A stretch of 64,000 bases of DNA, from positions 51,746 to 115,745 of the forward strand of contig CANQKC010000004.1 in NCBI GenBank assembly GCA_947624305.1, written 5' to 3'. Positions 23,660 through 30,689 of the stretch are shown here, piece by piece. The first letter of the stretch is position 1. Every line of letters starts with the position of its first letter. The position numbers and the translations under genes are program-made. Source of the stretch: an uncultured Monoglobus sp. (GTDB lineage: Bacteria; Bacillota; Clostridia; Monoglobales; Monoglobaceae). The notes beneath the pieces are model-generated. The model had not been told where the DNA came from and made no database searches. It was given only the letters and a program-made list of their open reading frames with translations.

Positions 23660-25195
23660 ATGAAACGAATGATTAGTTTGCTATTATCAATTACCATGAT
23701 AGTGTTTATGCTAAATATGTATGTATTTGCAAATGAGCCTGAAGTTAAAGAATATTCAATCGACAGTTATTATCAACTGGGAACCTATAACAATGAACCG
23801 ATTTTATGGCAGTGCGTGGATGCAGATGAAAACGGCGTGCTTATGCTTAGCGATAAAATATTGTGCTATAAAAAATATGACAGAGACACCCCGGGAGTTA
23901 AGGATAGACATTCACATATGGGTAGAAATGCCGAGGGCGGAGACTATCTGTGGGAAGAATCCGCGCTCAGGGATTGGCTGAATTCCTCAACCGACTATTT
24001 AAACACAACTTGGCACAGAGATATACCGGAGGATATCGAATTTAATCCATATAACGGCGAACCGGGATTTTTATCGGAAAGTAACTTTTCACAAAGCGAA
24101 CGCAGCATTATGAAAACAGTGAACCAATGGCAGGTTTTGCATATTCGGGATGCGCTGCTTAATGAAAACGGCGTAAAGTGGGCGTTTGGATATGATTATA
24201 GTCCGGAAGGAAAACTACCATACCTTAGTCATGTGTATGCAGCAAAAGCATATTATGCGCCCAAAAATAAATATTTTTCAAAGGATGGCTATTACAGTCA
24301 TGTTGAGGGCGCGATGTATAGGTCAACAGATACAATGTTTTTACTTAATGGAAAACAAGTATATAACATGGTACAAAACATAGGATATAAAATTGCTCAG
24401 CCTACTTTATCTGCAAAAACCAAGCTTTATAAGAATTTAAATAGAAATATTGAAGATGATTTAGACGATATAGAAAAAGACTATTTATATTGGTGGTTTT
24501 TGGGAGTGCCACCTGATGGCAACTGTATGGATGTTATACATTATTTCGACAGCGGTGAGTTTGTTGCCGGTGTTAAATATGCCACGCGGATCGATATAGG
24601 CGTTCGACCGGCATTTTATCTAAATGAGGCAAATGCTGTGATAAAATCGGGCAGCGGAACTGAAACCGACCCATACATACTCGACGGAAAAGCGCAGGAA
24701 TACACAACTGTATATGTAAATAACGAACAAATGCAGTTTGACGAGCAGCCGGTATATGAAAATGACCGACTGTTGGTACCTGTTCGTGCGATATTTGAAG
24801 AGCTTGGAGCTGAAGTTGAATGGGATGCGGAAGACGAGATTATAACCGCAAAGGATGACGAGCATAACGTGGTAATGCAAATAAATAACGCTGAGATGGG
24901 AACCGGAACAGAAGTAATTACTCTTGATGTTCCACCGAGATTGATAGGTGACAGAACAATGGTGCCTCTCAGGGCGGTGGCAAAATCTCTTGGAGCGAGG
25001 GTCAGATATATAGAGGATCTTGACAGAGTATCAATAGATAAGCCGACGCTGCCAATGGATTTCGGTCCCGGGGTTGGTCACGAAAACTGGCAGCAGGATC
25101 CGGAATTGAGACAAAGAATGGAAGCGGATGATTGGTATCCTGACTATATAATGTTGGATTATCCAAGATATTGGGCAGAAAATGATATTGATTAA
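23660..25195 (+). CDS. Exported DUF6273 + stalk-domain protein, type B, third copy
   Basis: 511 residues. Signal peptide about 1-24. DUF6273-like module about 32-330 (YYQLGTYNNEPILWQCV, VLMLSDKILCYKKYD, SALRDWLNSS, GVRPAFYLN). Stalk domain about 355-470 (RLLVPVRAIFEELGAEVEWDAE, MVPLRAVAKSLGARVRYIED). The C-terminal tail is longer than in the other two and rich in Trp/Tyr/Asp. Ribosome site GAGGG, no repeat cluster in front. Last intact member of the array; a stalk-domain scrap follows at 25229. Confidence 0.78.
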   Translation: MKRMISLLLSITMIVFMLNMYVFANEPEVKEYSIDSYYQLGTYNNEPILWQCVDADENGVLMLSDKILCYKKYDRDTPGVKDRHSHMGRNAEGGDYLWEESALRDWLNSSTDYLNTTWHRDIPEDIEFNPYNGEPGFLSESNFSQSERSIMKTVNQWQVLHIRDALLNENGVKWAFGYDYSPEGKLPYLSHVYAAKAYYAPKNKYFSKDGYYSHVEGAMYRSTDTMFLLNGKQVYNMVQNIGYKIAQPTLSAKTKLYKNLNRNIEDDLDDIEKDYLYWWFLGVPPDGNCMDVIHYFDSGEFVAGVKYATRIDIGVRPAFYLNEANAVIKSGSGTETDPYILDGKAQEYTTVYVNNEQMQFDEQPVYENDRLLVPVRAIFEELGAEVEWDAEDEIITAKDDEHNVVMQINNAEMGTGTEVITLDVPPRLIGDRTMVPLRAVAKSLGARVRYIEDLDRVSIDKPTLPMDFGPGVGHENWQQDPELRQRMEADDWYPDYIMLDYPRYWAENDID

Positions 25196-25228
25196 ATATC
25201 TTTGGCAATGAATTCAAAACCCGAAATC

Positions 25229-25276
25229 GTCGAGTGGGACGAGGCAAATAACACTGCGGTAACCACCACGGAATAA
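25229..25276 (+). pseudogene. Scrap of a type A stalk-domain 3' end
   Basis: Sixteen codons reading VEWDEANNTAVTTTE and a stop, almost the same as the end of the 16803-18470 protein (VEWDEANNTAIITTE). There is no start or upstream continuation. It is the broken 3' end of a lost type A gene, or a by-product of recombination between array members. Confidence 0.7.
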
Positions 25277-25345
25277 AAGCTTGGTTTATTTTATTCACAT
25301 TGAAATATAACAAAGACGTTTGTTGAAGTGTTTGGATCAAAACGC

Positions 25346-25374
25346 TTGACAAAATCAAAAAAATAATATATAAT
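25346..25374 (+). promoter_or_regulatory. Promoter of the small RNA, TA-like copy 1
   Basis: TTGACA (25346-25351), 17 bp, TATAAT (25369-25374): both boxes are exact consensus. Confidence 0.75.
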
Positions 25375-25380
25375 AAGCAT

Positions 25381-25485
25381 AGAAAGAGAAACGGCAGAGC
25401 GTAAAAACGGTTTGGCCGCTTCAGAATGTTGTAAAATGACAACCGCTAAAGTTCGCCAAAACTATAAAGAGCGGTTGTTATTTTT
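25381..25485 (+). ncRNA. Convergent small RNA (antitoxin-like), copy 1
   Basis: A transcript of about 105 nt starting just after the consensus promoter. Its first 42 bases (25381-25422, containing GGCAGAGCGTAAAAACGG) are identical in all three copies of this RNA in the window. It ends at a hairpin (25439-25447 with 25470-25478) followed by TATTTTTATT. That hairpin lies only five bases beyond the stop codon of the oppositely oriented 27-residue peptide gene, so the two RNAs would overlap at their 3' ends, as in type I systems such as Fst/RNAII or TxpA/RatA. Antitoxin function is inferred. Confidence 0.65.
25439..25478. terminator. Bidirectional terminator shared by small RNA and peptide mRNA, copy 1
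   Basis: ACAACCGCT (25439-25447) pairs with AGCGGTTGT (25470-25478). The plus strand continues into TATTTTTATT and the minus strand into CATTTTAC. Confidence 0.7.
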
Positions 25486-25567
25486 ATTGCACCGGAGTTG
25501 CAAAAATTGCGAATAACACAACTATTACAAGCAATGCAGTTAAAATTTTAAAGATAAAATCTTTCAT
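25484..25567 (-). CDS. 27-residue hydrophobic peptide (type I toxin-like), copy 1
   Basis: Begins MKDFIFKI, has a single membrane helix (about 8-23) and ends FATPVQ. Ribosome site AAAGGAG, eight bases before the ATG. The second copy at 54109-54192 has the same length, the same charged start-helix-PxVQ plan and homologous flanking DNA. A promoter at 25743-25771 gives a leader of about 170 nt. Small single-helix peptides with a convergent antisense-type RNA are typical of membrane-active type I toxins; toxicity is not shown here. Confidence 0.65.
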   Translation of the reverse strand: MKDFIFKILTALLVIVVLFAIFATPVQ

Positions 25568-25737
25568 AAGCATCACTCCTTTCTTTATGTCTTAAACACG
25601 ATGTTGTGTGTTTAGAAAGGAATGAAGCGACCAACCGTCCTTACGTTTCTATCTCTGCCTTTTACGATCGCGCGTTTTATTCGCGCAAAGGTGTTTCTCC
25701 GCACGGGAAAATTCCGCACTTGCAGCTTTGACTGCCG
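25568..25737 (-). ncRNA. Structured 5' leader of the peptide mRNA, copy 1
   Basis: About 170 untranslated bases between promoter and peptide. It is strongly conserved with 53950-54108: GTGCGGAGAAACAC, a GCGCG-AATAAAA-CGCGC hairpin (25670-25686), then ACGTAAGGACGGTTGGTCGC. The hairpin stem differs from copy 2 by a compensating base pair (C-G here, T-A there), which supports a real RNA structure. The segment GGCAGA...GGACGGTTGGTCGCTTC also resembles the small RNA's own 5' block. Confidence 0.55.
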
Positions 25738-25742
25738 AATAT

Positions 25743-25771
25743 ATTCTACCACAATTTAACAAATTATTCAA
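25743..25771 (-). promoter_or_regulatory. Promoter of the peptide mRNA, copy 1
   Basis: Minus-strand TTGAAT (25766-25771), 17 bp, TAGAAT (25743-25748). The matching promoter in copy 2 is TTGAAA-17-TACTAT. Confidence 0.6.
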
Positions 25772-25935
25772 GTTACAGATATGTTACACGGACAGATCGG
25801 TGTCGGGATTTTATTTAAAAATCCAAACGTTTTGGGTGGCGGGGGCAGGAATTTTGTTAATAATTCCCTTTGAAATTTTTGAAAAATGCGGCTAAAATAA
25901 TAGCTGTTGATTTTTTAGAAAGACGAGGTATGTTC

Positions 25936-26538
25936 ATGCCGAATAATCAGTTTCAAAGAATGGTGTTCGCGTTTTTGACCGTTATCGTGACGGTTCACGC
26001 CTATGTGTTTTACAGTTTGTACGTTATAAACGGAGGAACCTTTATGTCGCTCACAGGAGAGACGAGCGTCCTCGGGGCGATCCGCTCCATGGGCGGCGTC
26101 AGCGTGTTCGGGTTCCCGATGCCGATATGGGCGGTCGTCGCGATTGAGTTCGTTTTGGCCTATTCGCTTGAGGTGCTTATGGGAAGTCCATGCTCGTTCA
26201 AGCTTGCGGCAAAGGTGTTCGACCCGCGCAAGACCCATCCAGCGCTTTTCGAGACCGCGATAATCTGTGCGACCGTCGGCCTTATGTGCCCCGCGATGAG
26301 CTTTATCGCCGCGTGGCTTTATTATCCGTACCACGATGGATTTAATATTTTCACGCTGCTTGCGAATTGGCTGAAGCTCGTGTGCTTCAACTTCCCGTTC
26401 GCGTTTTTCTCGCAGTTGTTCTTTATTCAGCCGCTTATCAGAACCGTGTTCGGCTTTTTGTTCCGCCGCGATATTGCCAAAAGGAAAAACGCCGCGGCAA
26501 AGCCCGAGCGTAACGCGAATTCCGCCGTCGCGGCCTGA
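25936..26538 (+). CDS. DUF2798 family membrane protein
   Basis: About 200 residues from ATG 25936, placed seven bases after GAGG; an earlier in-frame ATG is too close to the ribosome site. Four membrane helices in two similar pairs: FQRMVFAFLTVIVTVHAYVFYSLYV and PALFETAIICATVGLMCPAMSFI, with the typical ending FNFPFAFFSQLFFIQPLIRTVF. The DUF2798 family has no settled function. The C-terminus is basic and Ala-rich. A terminator follows at 26559. Confidence 0.82.
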   Translation: MPNNQFQRMVFAFLTVIVTVHAYVFYSLYVINGGTFMSLTGETSVLGAIRSMGGVSVFGFPMPIWAVVAIEFVLAYSLEVLMGSPCSFKLAAKVFDPRKTHPALFETAIICATVGLMCPAMSFIAAWLYYPYHDGFNIFTLLANWLKLVCFNFPFAFFSQLFFIQPLIRTVFGFLFRRDIAKRKNAAAKPERNANSAVAA

Positions 26539-26558
26539 AAAATCGCCGCGTAAATACC

Positions 26559-26592
26559 GCCCTCGCAGCCCGAGGGCTTTTTTGTTTTTTAT
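26559..26592 (+). terminator. Terminator after the DUF2798 gene
   Basis: GCCCTCG (26559-26565) pairs with CGAGGGC (26571-26577), followed by TTTTTTGTTTTTT. Confidence 0.8.
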
Positions 26593-26747
26593 CCGAAAAT
26601 TAAATTTGTGCAAACTGCATAAAAATATTTATAATTATTGGTTATTATTCGGTTGCCTTTTTGAGCCTTATGATGTAAAATTAAATAGTTAGGGTATAAT
26701 TTTAATACGTATATTATTAAATAATTTTACATATCGGAGGTAAATCT

Positions 26748-28814
26748 ATGAAAGTTTACGAGACTTCAAAAATCAAGAACTTCTGTCTGCTGGGCCACGG
26801 CAACGCCGGCAAGACAAGTCTGGCGGAGGCCATGCTCTACACCGCCGGAAACATCGACAGAATGGGCAAGACCCAGGACGGCACGGCCGTTATGGACTTT
26901 GACCCCGAGGAGATCAAGCGCAAATTTTCGATCTCCGCCGCGCTCGCGTCCTGCGAGTGGAACGGCAACAAGCTGAATATTCTCGACACGCCCGGATATT
27001 TTGACTTTGTGGGCGAGGTTCAGCAGGTCCTGCGCATCACCGACGCGGCGATCATCGTTATCTCGGGCGAGGCCGGACTTTCGGTAGGCGCCGAGAAGGC
27101 GTGGAAATACTGCGAGGATTATGGCATTCCCAAGATGATATTCATCAACAAGGTCGACGACGACCGCGTTGACTATCAGAAGGTTCTGCAGCAGCTTAAG
27201 GACAAATACGGAAAGAAGATAGCGCCCTTCCAGCTCCCGATCAAGGATGGCGACAAGATCACGGGCTTTGTTAACGTGGTTGAGCAGGAGGCCAGGATTT
27301 TTGACGGCAACCGTACGATCACGGGCGAGATGCCCGCGGGTATCGAGGATGAGCTCGAGGAGAACCGCGAGATGATCAAAGAGGCGGTAGCCGAGCAGTC
27401 CGAGGAGCTTATGGAGAAATATTTTGAGGGCGAGGAGTTCACTCTGCCCGAGATGTACGCGGCCCTGCGCTCCGGCGTGGCCGAGGGCGACATTGTTCCG
27501 GTCCTCTGCGGAAGCGCGACCAAGAATTTGGGTATTCCCTCGCTGATGAACGCGATCAACGCGTACTTCCCGGCTCCCAACGACAGAAACGCGAGCTTCA
27601 CCGCCAAGGGCCCCGGCGACAAGGAAATCGAGCTTAAGGTTGATTCGGGCGACACGCTTAGCGCGCTGGTGTTCAAGACGGTCGCCGACCCGTATGTCGG
27701 CAAACTGTCATACTTCAAGGTCTTCTCGGGCGTTATGACTCCCGACACCACGGTTTATAACCTGAACCGCGACTGCAACGAGAAGATAGGCAAGATCTAT
27801 ACCATGCAGGGCAAAAAGCAGAGCGAGATCGCGCAGCTCAATGCGGGCGACATCGGAACCGTCACCAAGCTTTCAAAGACCAAGACGGGCGACACCCTGA
27901 GCCGCGTTGGCAATCCCTGCATGCTTGACGGAATAAAGTTCTCAAAGCCCAACATGGAGCTTGCGGTCGTATCGCAGAAGAAGGGCGACGAGGACAAGAT
28001 CGCGCAGGGCCTCATCAAGCTTATGGACGAGGATCAGACCTTCGCGTTTGAGACCAACAAGGAGACGCGCCAGCAGCTCCTCAAGGGCCTCGGCGATCAG
28101 CATATCGACGTTATCGTTTCAAAGCTTAAGAACAAGTTCGGCGTTGACATCTCGTTTGAGACGCCCAAGGTTGCGTACCGCGAGACGATCCGCAAAAAGG
28201 TAAAGGTAGAGGGTAAGCACAAGAAGCAGTCGGGCGGACACGGTCAGTACGGCCACGTTTGGATCGAGTTTGAGCCCAGCACAGAGGAAGGCCTGACGTT
28301 TGAGGAGAAGATCTTCGGCGGCAGCGTTCCGAAGGGCTACTTCCCGGCGGTTGAAAAGGGCTTGCAGGACGCTATGAAGCACGGAATTCTGGCGGGCTAT
28401 CCGATGGTCGGCCTCAAGGCCACGCTGGTTGACGGCTCGTATCATGACGTTGACTCATCCGAGATGGCGTTTAAGATGGCGGCGTCGCTGGCCTACAAGG
28501 CGGGAATGCCCCAGGCCTCGCCCGTGATCCTTGAGCCTATCGGCCACCTTAAGGTTTACGCGCCCGACAGCTACACCGGCGACATCATCGGCGACATCAA
28601 CAAGCGCCGCGGCCAGATGCTGGGCATGGAGCCCATAGGCGGCGGAATGACCATGATCGAGGGTGAGATCCCGATGGCCGAGATGCACACCTACGCGTCC
28701 GACCTGCGCTCGATGACCCAGGCCAGAGGCGACTTTGAGTTCGAGTTCGAGCGTTATCAGGAAGCGCCGCAGAACATTATCGACAAGATAATCGCGGACT
28801 CGGAGAAAAATTAA
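26748..28814 (+). CDS. fusA: Elongation factor G paralogue
   Basis: 688 residues, full-length EF-G plan. G domain with P-loop GHGNAGKT (17-24), DTPG (about 78-81) and NKVD (about 132-135) in place of the canonical NKMD; then domain II, III (QIAQGLIKLMDEDQTF), IV (KKQSGGHGQYGHVWIEFEP) and V (LEPIGHLKVYAPDSYTGDIIGDINKRRG). The altered P-loop and G4, and the position away from rpsL/rpsG/tuf, mark it as the second (EF-G2-like) type common in Clostridia, not the main translocase. It may act in recycling or special translation conditions. Ribosome site GGAGG. Confidence 0.9.
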   Translation: MKVYETSKIKNFCLLGHGNAGKTSLAEAMLYTAGNIDRMGKTQDGTAVMDFDPEEIKRKFSISAALASCEWNGNKLNILDTPGYFDFVGEVQQVLRITDAAIIVISGEAGLSVGAEKAWKYCEDYGIPKMIFINKVDDDRVDYQKVLQQLKDKYGKKIAPFQLPIKDGDKITGFVNVVEQEARIFDGNRTITGEMPAGIEDELEENREMIKEAVAEQSEELMEKYFEGEEFTLPEMYAALRSGVAEGDIVPVLCGSATKNLGIPSLMNAINAYFPAPNDRNASFTAKGPGDKEIELKVDSGDTLSALVFKTVADPYVGKLSYFKVFSGVMTPDTTVYNLNRDCNEKIGKIYTMQGKKQSEIAQLNAGDIGTVTKLSKTKTGDTLSRVGNPCMLDGIKFSKPNMELAVVSQKKGDEDKIAQGLIKLMDEDQTFAFETNKETRQQLLKGLGDQHIDVIVSKLKNKFGVDISFETPKVAYRETIRKKVKVEGKHKKQSGGHGQYGHVWIEFEPSTEEGLTFEEKIFGGSVPKGYFPAVEKGLQDAMKHGILAGYPMVGLKATLVDGSYHDVDSSEMAFKMAASLAYKAGMPQASPVILEPIGHLKVYAPDSYTGDIIGDINKRRGQMLGMEPIGGGMTMIEGEIPMAEMHTYASDLRSMTQARGDFEFEFERYQEAPQNIIDKIIADSEKN

Positions 28815-28889
28815 AGTGAATAAGCGTTCGGTATTCGCGGAATAATAAGGACGGAGATTGTTTCCGAAAATTTTAATGGAGATGATAAT

Positions 28890-29027
28890 ATGTCCGAAAA
28901 TAAGACCGACTATACCGAGTATCTTATAATCGGCGGCAACGGCGCCGTTGTGGGGATCCGCGACGACGCGCCGCCCGAGGCGAAACGGGAATATCAAAAG
29001 CTCGCGCGCCTCAACAAAAACGCGTGA
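28890..29027 (+). CDS. Small hypothetical protein
   Basis: 45 residues, start MSENKTDYTEYLIIGGNGAV, basic C-terminus (KREYQKLARLNKNA). A GGAG ribosome site is eight bases upstream, codon use matches the neighbours, and a strong terminator sits directly after the stop. The spacing of 75 bases from the EF-G gene suggests cotranscription. I do not recognise a family. Confidence 0.6.
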   Translation: MSENKTDYTEYLIIGGNGAVVGIRDDAPPEAKREYQKLARLNKNA

Positions 29028-29030
29028 CCC

Positions 29031-29057
29031 AAAAGAGCCGCTTCACGGCTCTTTTGA
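29031..29057 (+). terminator. Terminator after EF-G and small ORF
   Basis: AAAAGAGCCG (29031-29040) pairs with CGGCTCTTTT (29046-29055). Confidence 0.8.
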
Positions 29058-29063
29058 TTTAGA

Positions 29064-29092
29064 TTGACTAAAAGTAATTATTGTAGTATAAT
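29064..29092 (+). promoter_or_regulatory. Promoter of the second MNT/HEPN unit
   Basis: TTGACT (29064-29069), 17 bp, TATAAT (29087-29092). Confidence 0.65.
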
Positions 29093-29125
29093 ATAGGCGG
29101 AATATATCGGAAGGGATGAGCGATT

Positions 29126-29459
29126 ATGAAAAATATGCCGAATGATTTGCTTAATGAGACCGCGCGCACTGCGCGAGGTTTTCGGAGAGAGCCTCAAAAG
29201 CGTGATTTTGTACGGCTCATATGCCCGCGGTGATTTTGACGGTGAGTCCGATATAGACGTTCTTGCTTTAATTGATATGGACAAAACGGAGCTGCATAAA
29301 TATCGGCGCCGTGTGTCGGAAATATCAAATGACCTGGATTTAAAATATGACACGCTTCTTTCAATTAAATTGCAGGACAAGACAACCTTTGAAAAATATA
29401 AATCGGCTTTGCCGTTTTATCGTAATGTGATCAGGGAAGGAGTGTCGGTAAATGTATAG
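29126..29459 (+). pseudogene. MNT-type nucleotidyltransferase with frameshifted start
   Basis: A normal start (ATG 29126 behind AAGGG, reading MKNMPNDLLNETAR) is out of frame with the body, which reads LREVFGESLKSVILYGSYARGD from about 29171 onward. The body keeps GS and the DID metal-binding pair (SDIDVLALID) and runs to 29459. An ATG at 29142 in the body frame has no ribosome site. A single-base change near 29160-29172 would restore one frame. Either the gene is broken or the assembly has an indel. The following HEPN gene is also truncated, which favours real decay. Confidence 0.65.
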
Positions 29460-29544
29460 CTCCGAGATCAGAGATTTGGCAAAATACAGACTCGAAAGAG
29501 CGAAACAGGATTTAAAAGACGCCCAAAAGACTCTTGAATTATAA
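29452..29544 (+). pseudogene. Truncated HEPN partner gene
   Basis: Thirty codons (MYSSEIRDLAKYRLERAKQD...TLEL, stop) match the first helix of HEPN toxins that follow MNT genes, and it overlaps the MNT stop by eight bases. Everything after the first helix is gone, including the R..H active site. A terminator follows at once. Confidence 0.65.
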
Positions 29545-29572
29545 AAGCTGCTATCCGAGCAGCTTTTTTATT
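29543..29572. terminator. Terminator between MNT/HEPN remnant and Gx gene
   Basis: AAAGCTGC (about 29544-29551) pairs with GCAGCTTT (about 29559-29566), followed by TTTTATTATTTTTTC on the plus strand. It overlaps the 3' end of the convergent Gx transporter gene. Confidence 0.65.
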
Positions 29573-30066
29573 ATTTTTTCGCCTTTTTTGACGGTGAGCT
29601 GCACGCAGGCTCCGGTGAAGGCTCCGGTGATAATTCCGGCGATGATCAGATAGGGCAGGTACCAGAAGATCCCCGGGGTGGCGGTTATGATCACCGCGAC
29701 GCAGATCTGAGCCGTATTGTGGATCACCGCGCCGATAACGCTTACCGCCCAGAGGTTCTTTTTTAGAGGCGTTTTTATGAGTATGCTCTCCGCCGCGAGG
29801 CAGAGCAGCCCGCCCGTCATGCTGTAAGCGAGGGTCATGATCTGGCCCGAGAACACGCTGCCCAGAAACACGCGGATCACAAGGATTATAAACGCGTCGC
29901 GCGGCCCGAGGACCGCTAACGCAAACAGCGTCACCACATTCGCGAGGCCGAGCTTGATCCCGGGTATGGCGGAAAGAGGCGGTATCTGCGCCTCGAGCAC
30001 AAATATGGTCAGGGCGATCGCGGTCAGCACGCCCATCAATGTTATCCGTCTCACGCTTAATTTCAT
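29551..30066 (-). CDS. Gx transporter family protein (heptaprenyl-diP synthase component I-like)
   Basis: 171 residues, five to six hydrophobic segments. Family marks: the start RRITLMGVLTAIALTIFVLEAQIPPLSAIPGIKLGLANVV and later SMTGGLLCLAA. The family resembles ECF-type S components and is usually beside a NusG-domain-II protein, as here, where the gap is two bases. The substrate is not known; the heptaprenyl diphosphate synthase label is historical. Lys/Gly-rich cytoplasmic tail. Confidence 0.85.
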   Translation of the reverse strand: MKLSVRRITLMGVLTAIALTIFVLEAQIPPLSAIPGIKLGLANVVTLFALAVLGPRDAFIILVIRVFLGSVFSGQIMTLAYSMTGGLLCLAAESILIKTPLKKNLWAVSVIGAVIHNTAQICVAVIITATPGIFWYLPYLIIAGIITGAFTGACVQLTVKKGEKIIKKLLG

Positions 30067-30068
30067 TT

Positions 30069-30446
30069 TTACCTCCCGGTCACAGCGTCAATTTCGCCAC
30101 CGTCTCCGCTTATAATCCGCACTGTCAGCTTGTGGGGCAGGCAGACGATCGGATAGGACGCGTCGGTGATTTTCCCCTGCTTGATGCACACCTTGTCGGG
30201 GCAGTCCGCCTCGGTTATCGAAACGGCGCCGCTCTCGACATGCGCGATGTTATAGCCGCCGCCCGACTCAATTTTAAGGTCGTACGGCTCATCGACGGCG
30301 CTCAGATCTATTCGCTCGACGATCTCTCCGTCTTTTATTATCTCGGCGGTTTTCCCGCCCTCGGCTTTGCCGCCGCGGAACAGGATAACAGCCGCGCAAA
30401 GCAGTGCCGCCAGCGCGAAAATCATGATTAAATGTCTGTTTTTCAT
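30069..30446 (-). CDS. NusG domain II-containing exported protein
   Basis: 125 residues. N-terminal membrane anchor (about 5-22: LIMIFALAALLCAAVILF) then a NusG-II-like beta-barrel with the Cys-containing core DCPDKVCIKQGKI and YPIVCLPHKLTVRI. Two Cys pairs are conserved in this family. Upstream partner of the Gx protein in a two-gene unit; the pair may form an envelope transport or redox module, function not established. Confidence 0.85.
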   Translation of the reverse strand: MKNRHLIMIFALAALLCAAVILFRGGKAEGGKTAEIIKDGEIVERIDLSAVDEPYDLKIESGGGYNIAHVESGAVSITEADCPDKVCIKQGKITDASYPIVCLPHKLTVRIISGDGGEIDAVTGR

Positions 30447-30618
30447 GGGTTAAAACTCAACCTCCCGACCTTTAGATTATAACATTTTCACGGCGGTTTT
30501 GTCAATTTTATTTGCCATTTGGGGCCGCATTTCCGCGCGTTTAAAAATTTTTGGTTGTTTTGTCAACTTTTTAAGGGCGCGCCGCAAATCTTTTGTAATA
30601 TTTGCGTTAAATTAATGC

Positions 30619-30647
30619 TTGTTTAATAAGCCTTAAAATGGTATACT
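30619..30647 (+). promoter_or_regulatory. Promoter of pncB
   Basis: TTGTTT (30619-30624), 17 bp, TATACT (30642-30647). The 240-base gap around it shows no other feature. Confidence 0.55.
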
Positions 30648-30689
30648 TAAAGTAAGAAAAAGCTAACTTCTGCTCAGAGGTGAATTAAA

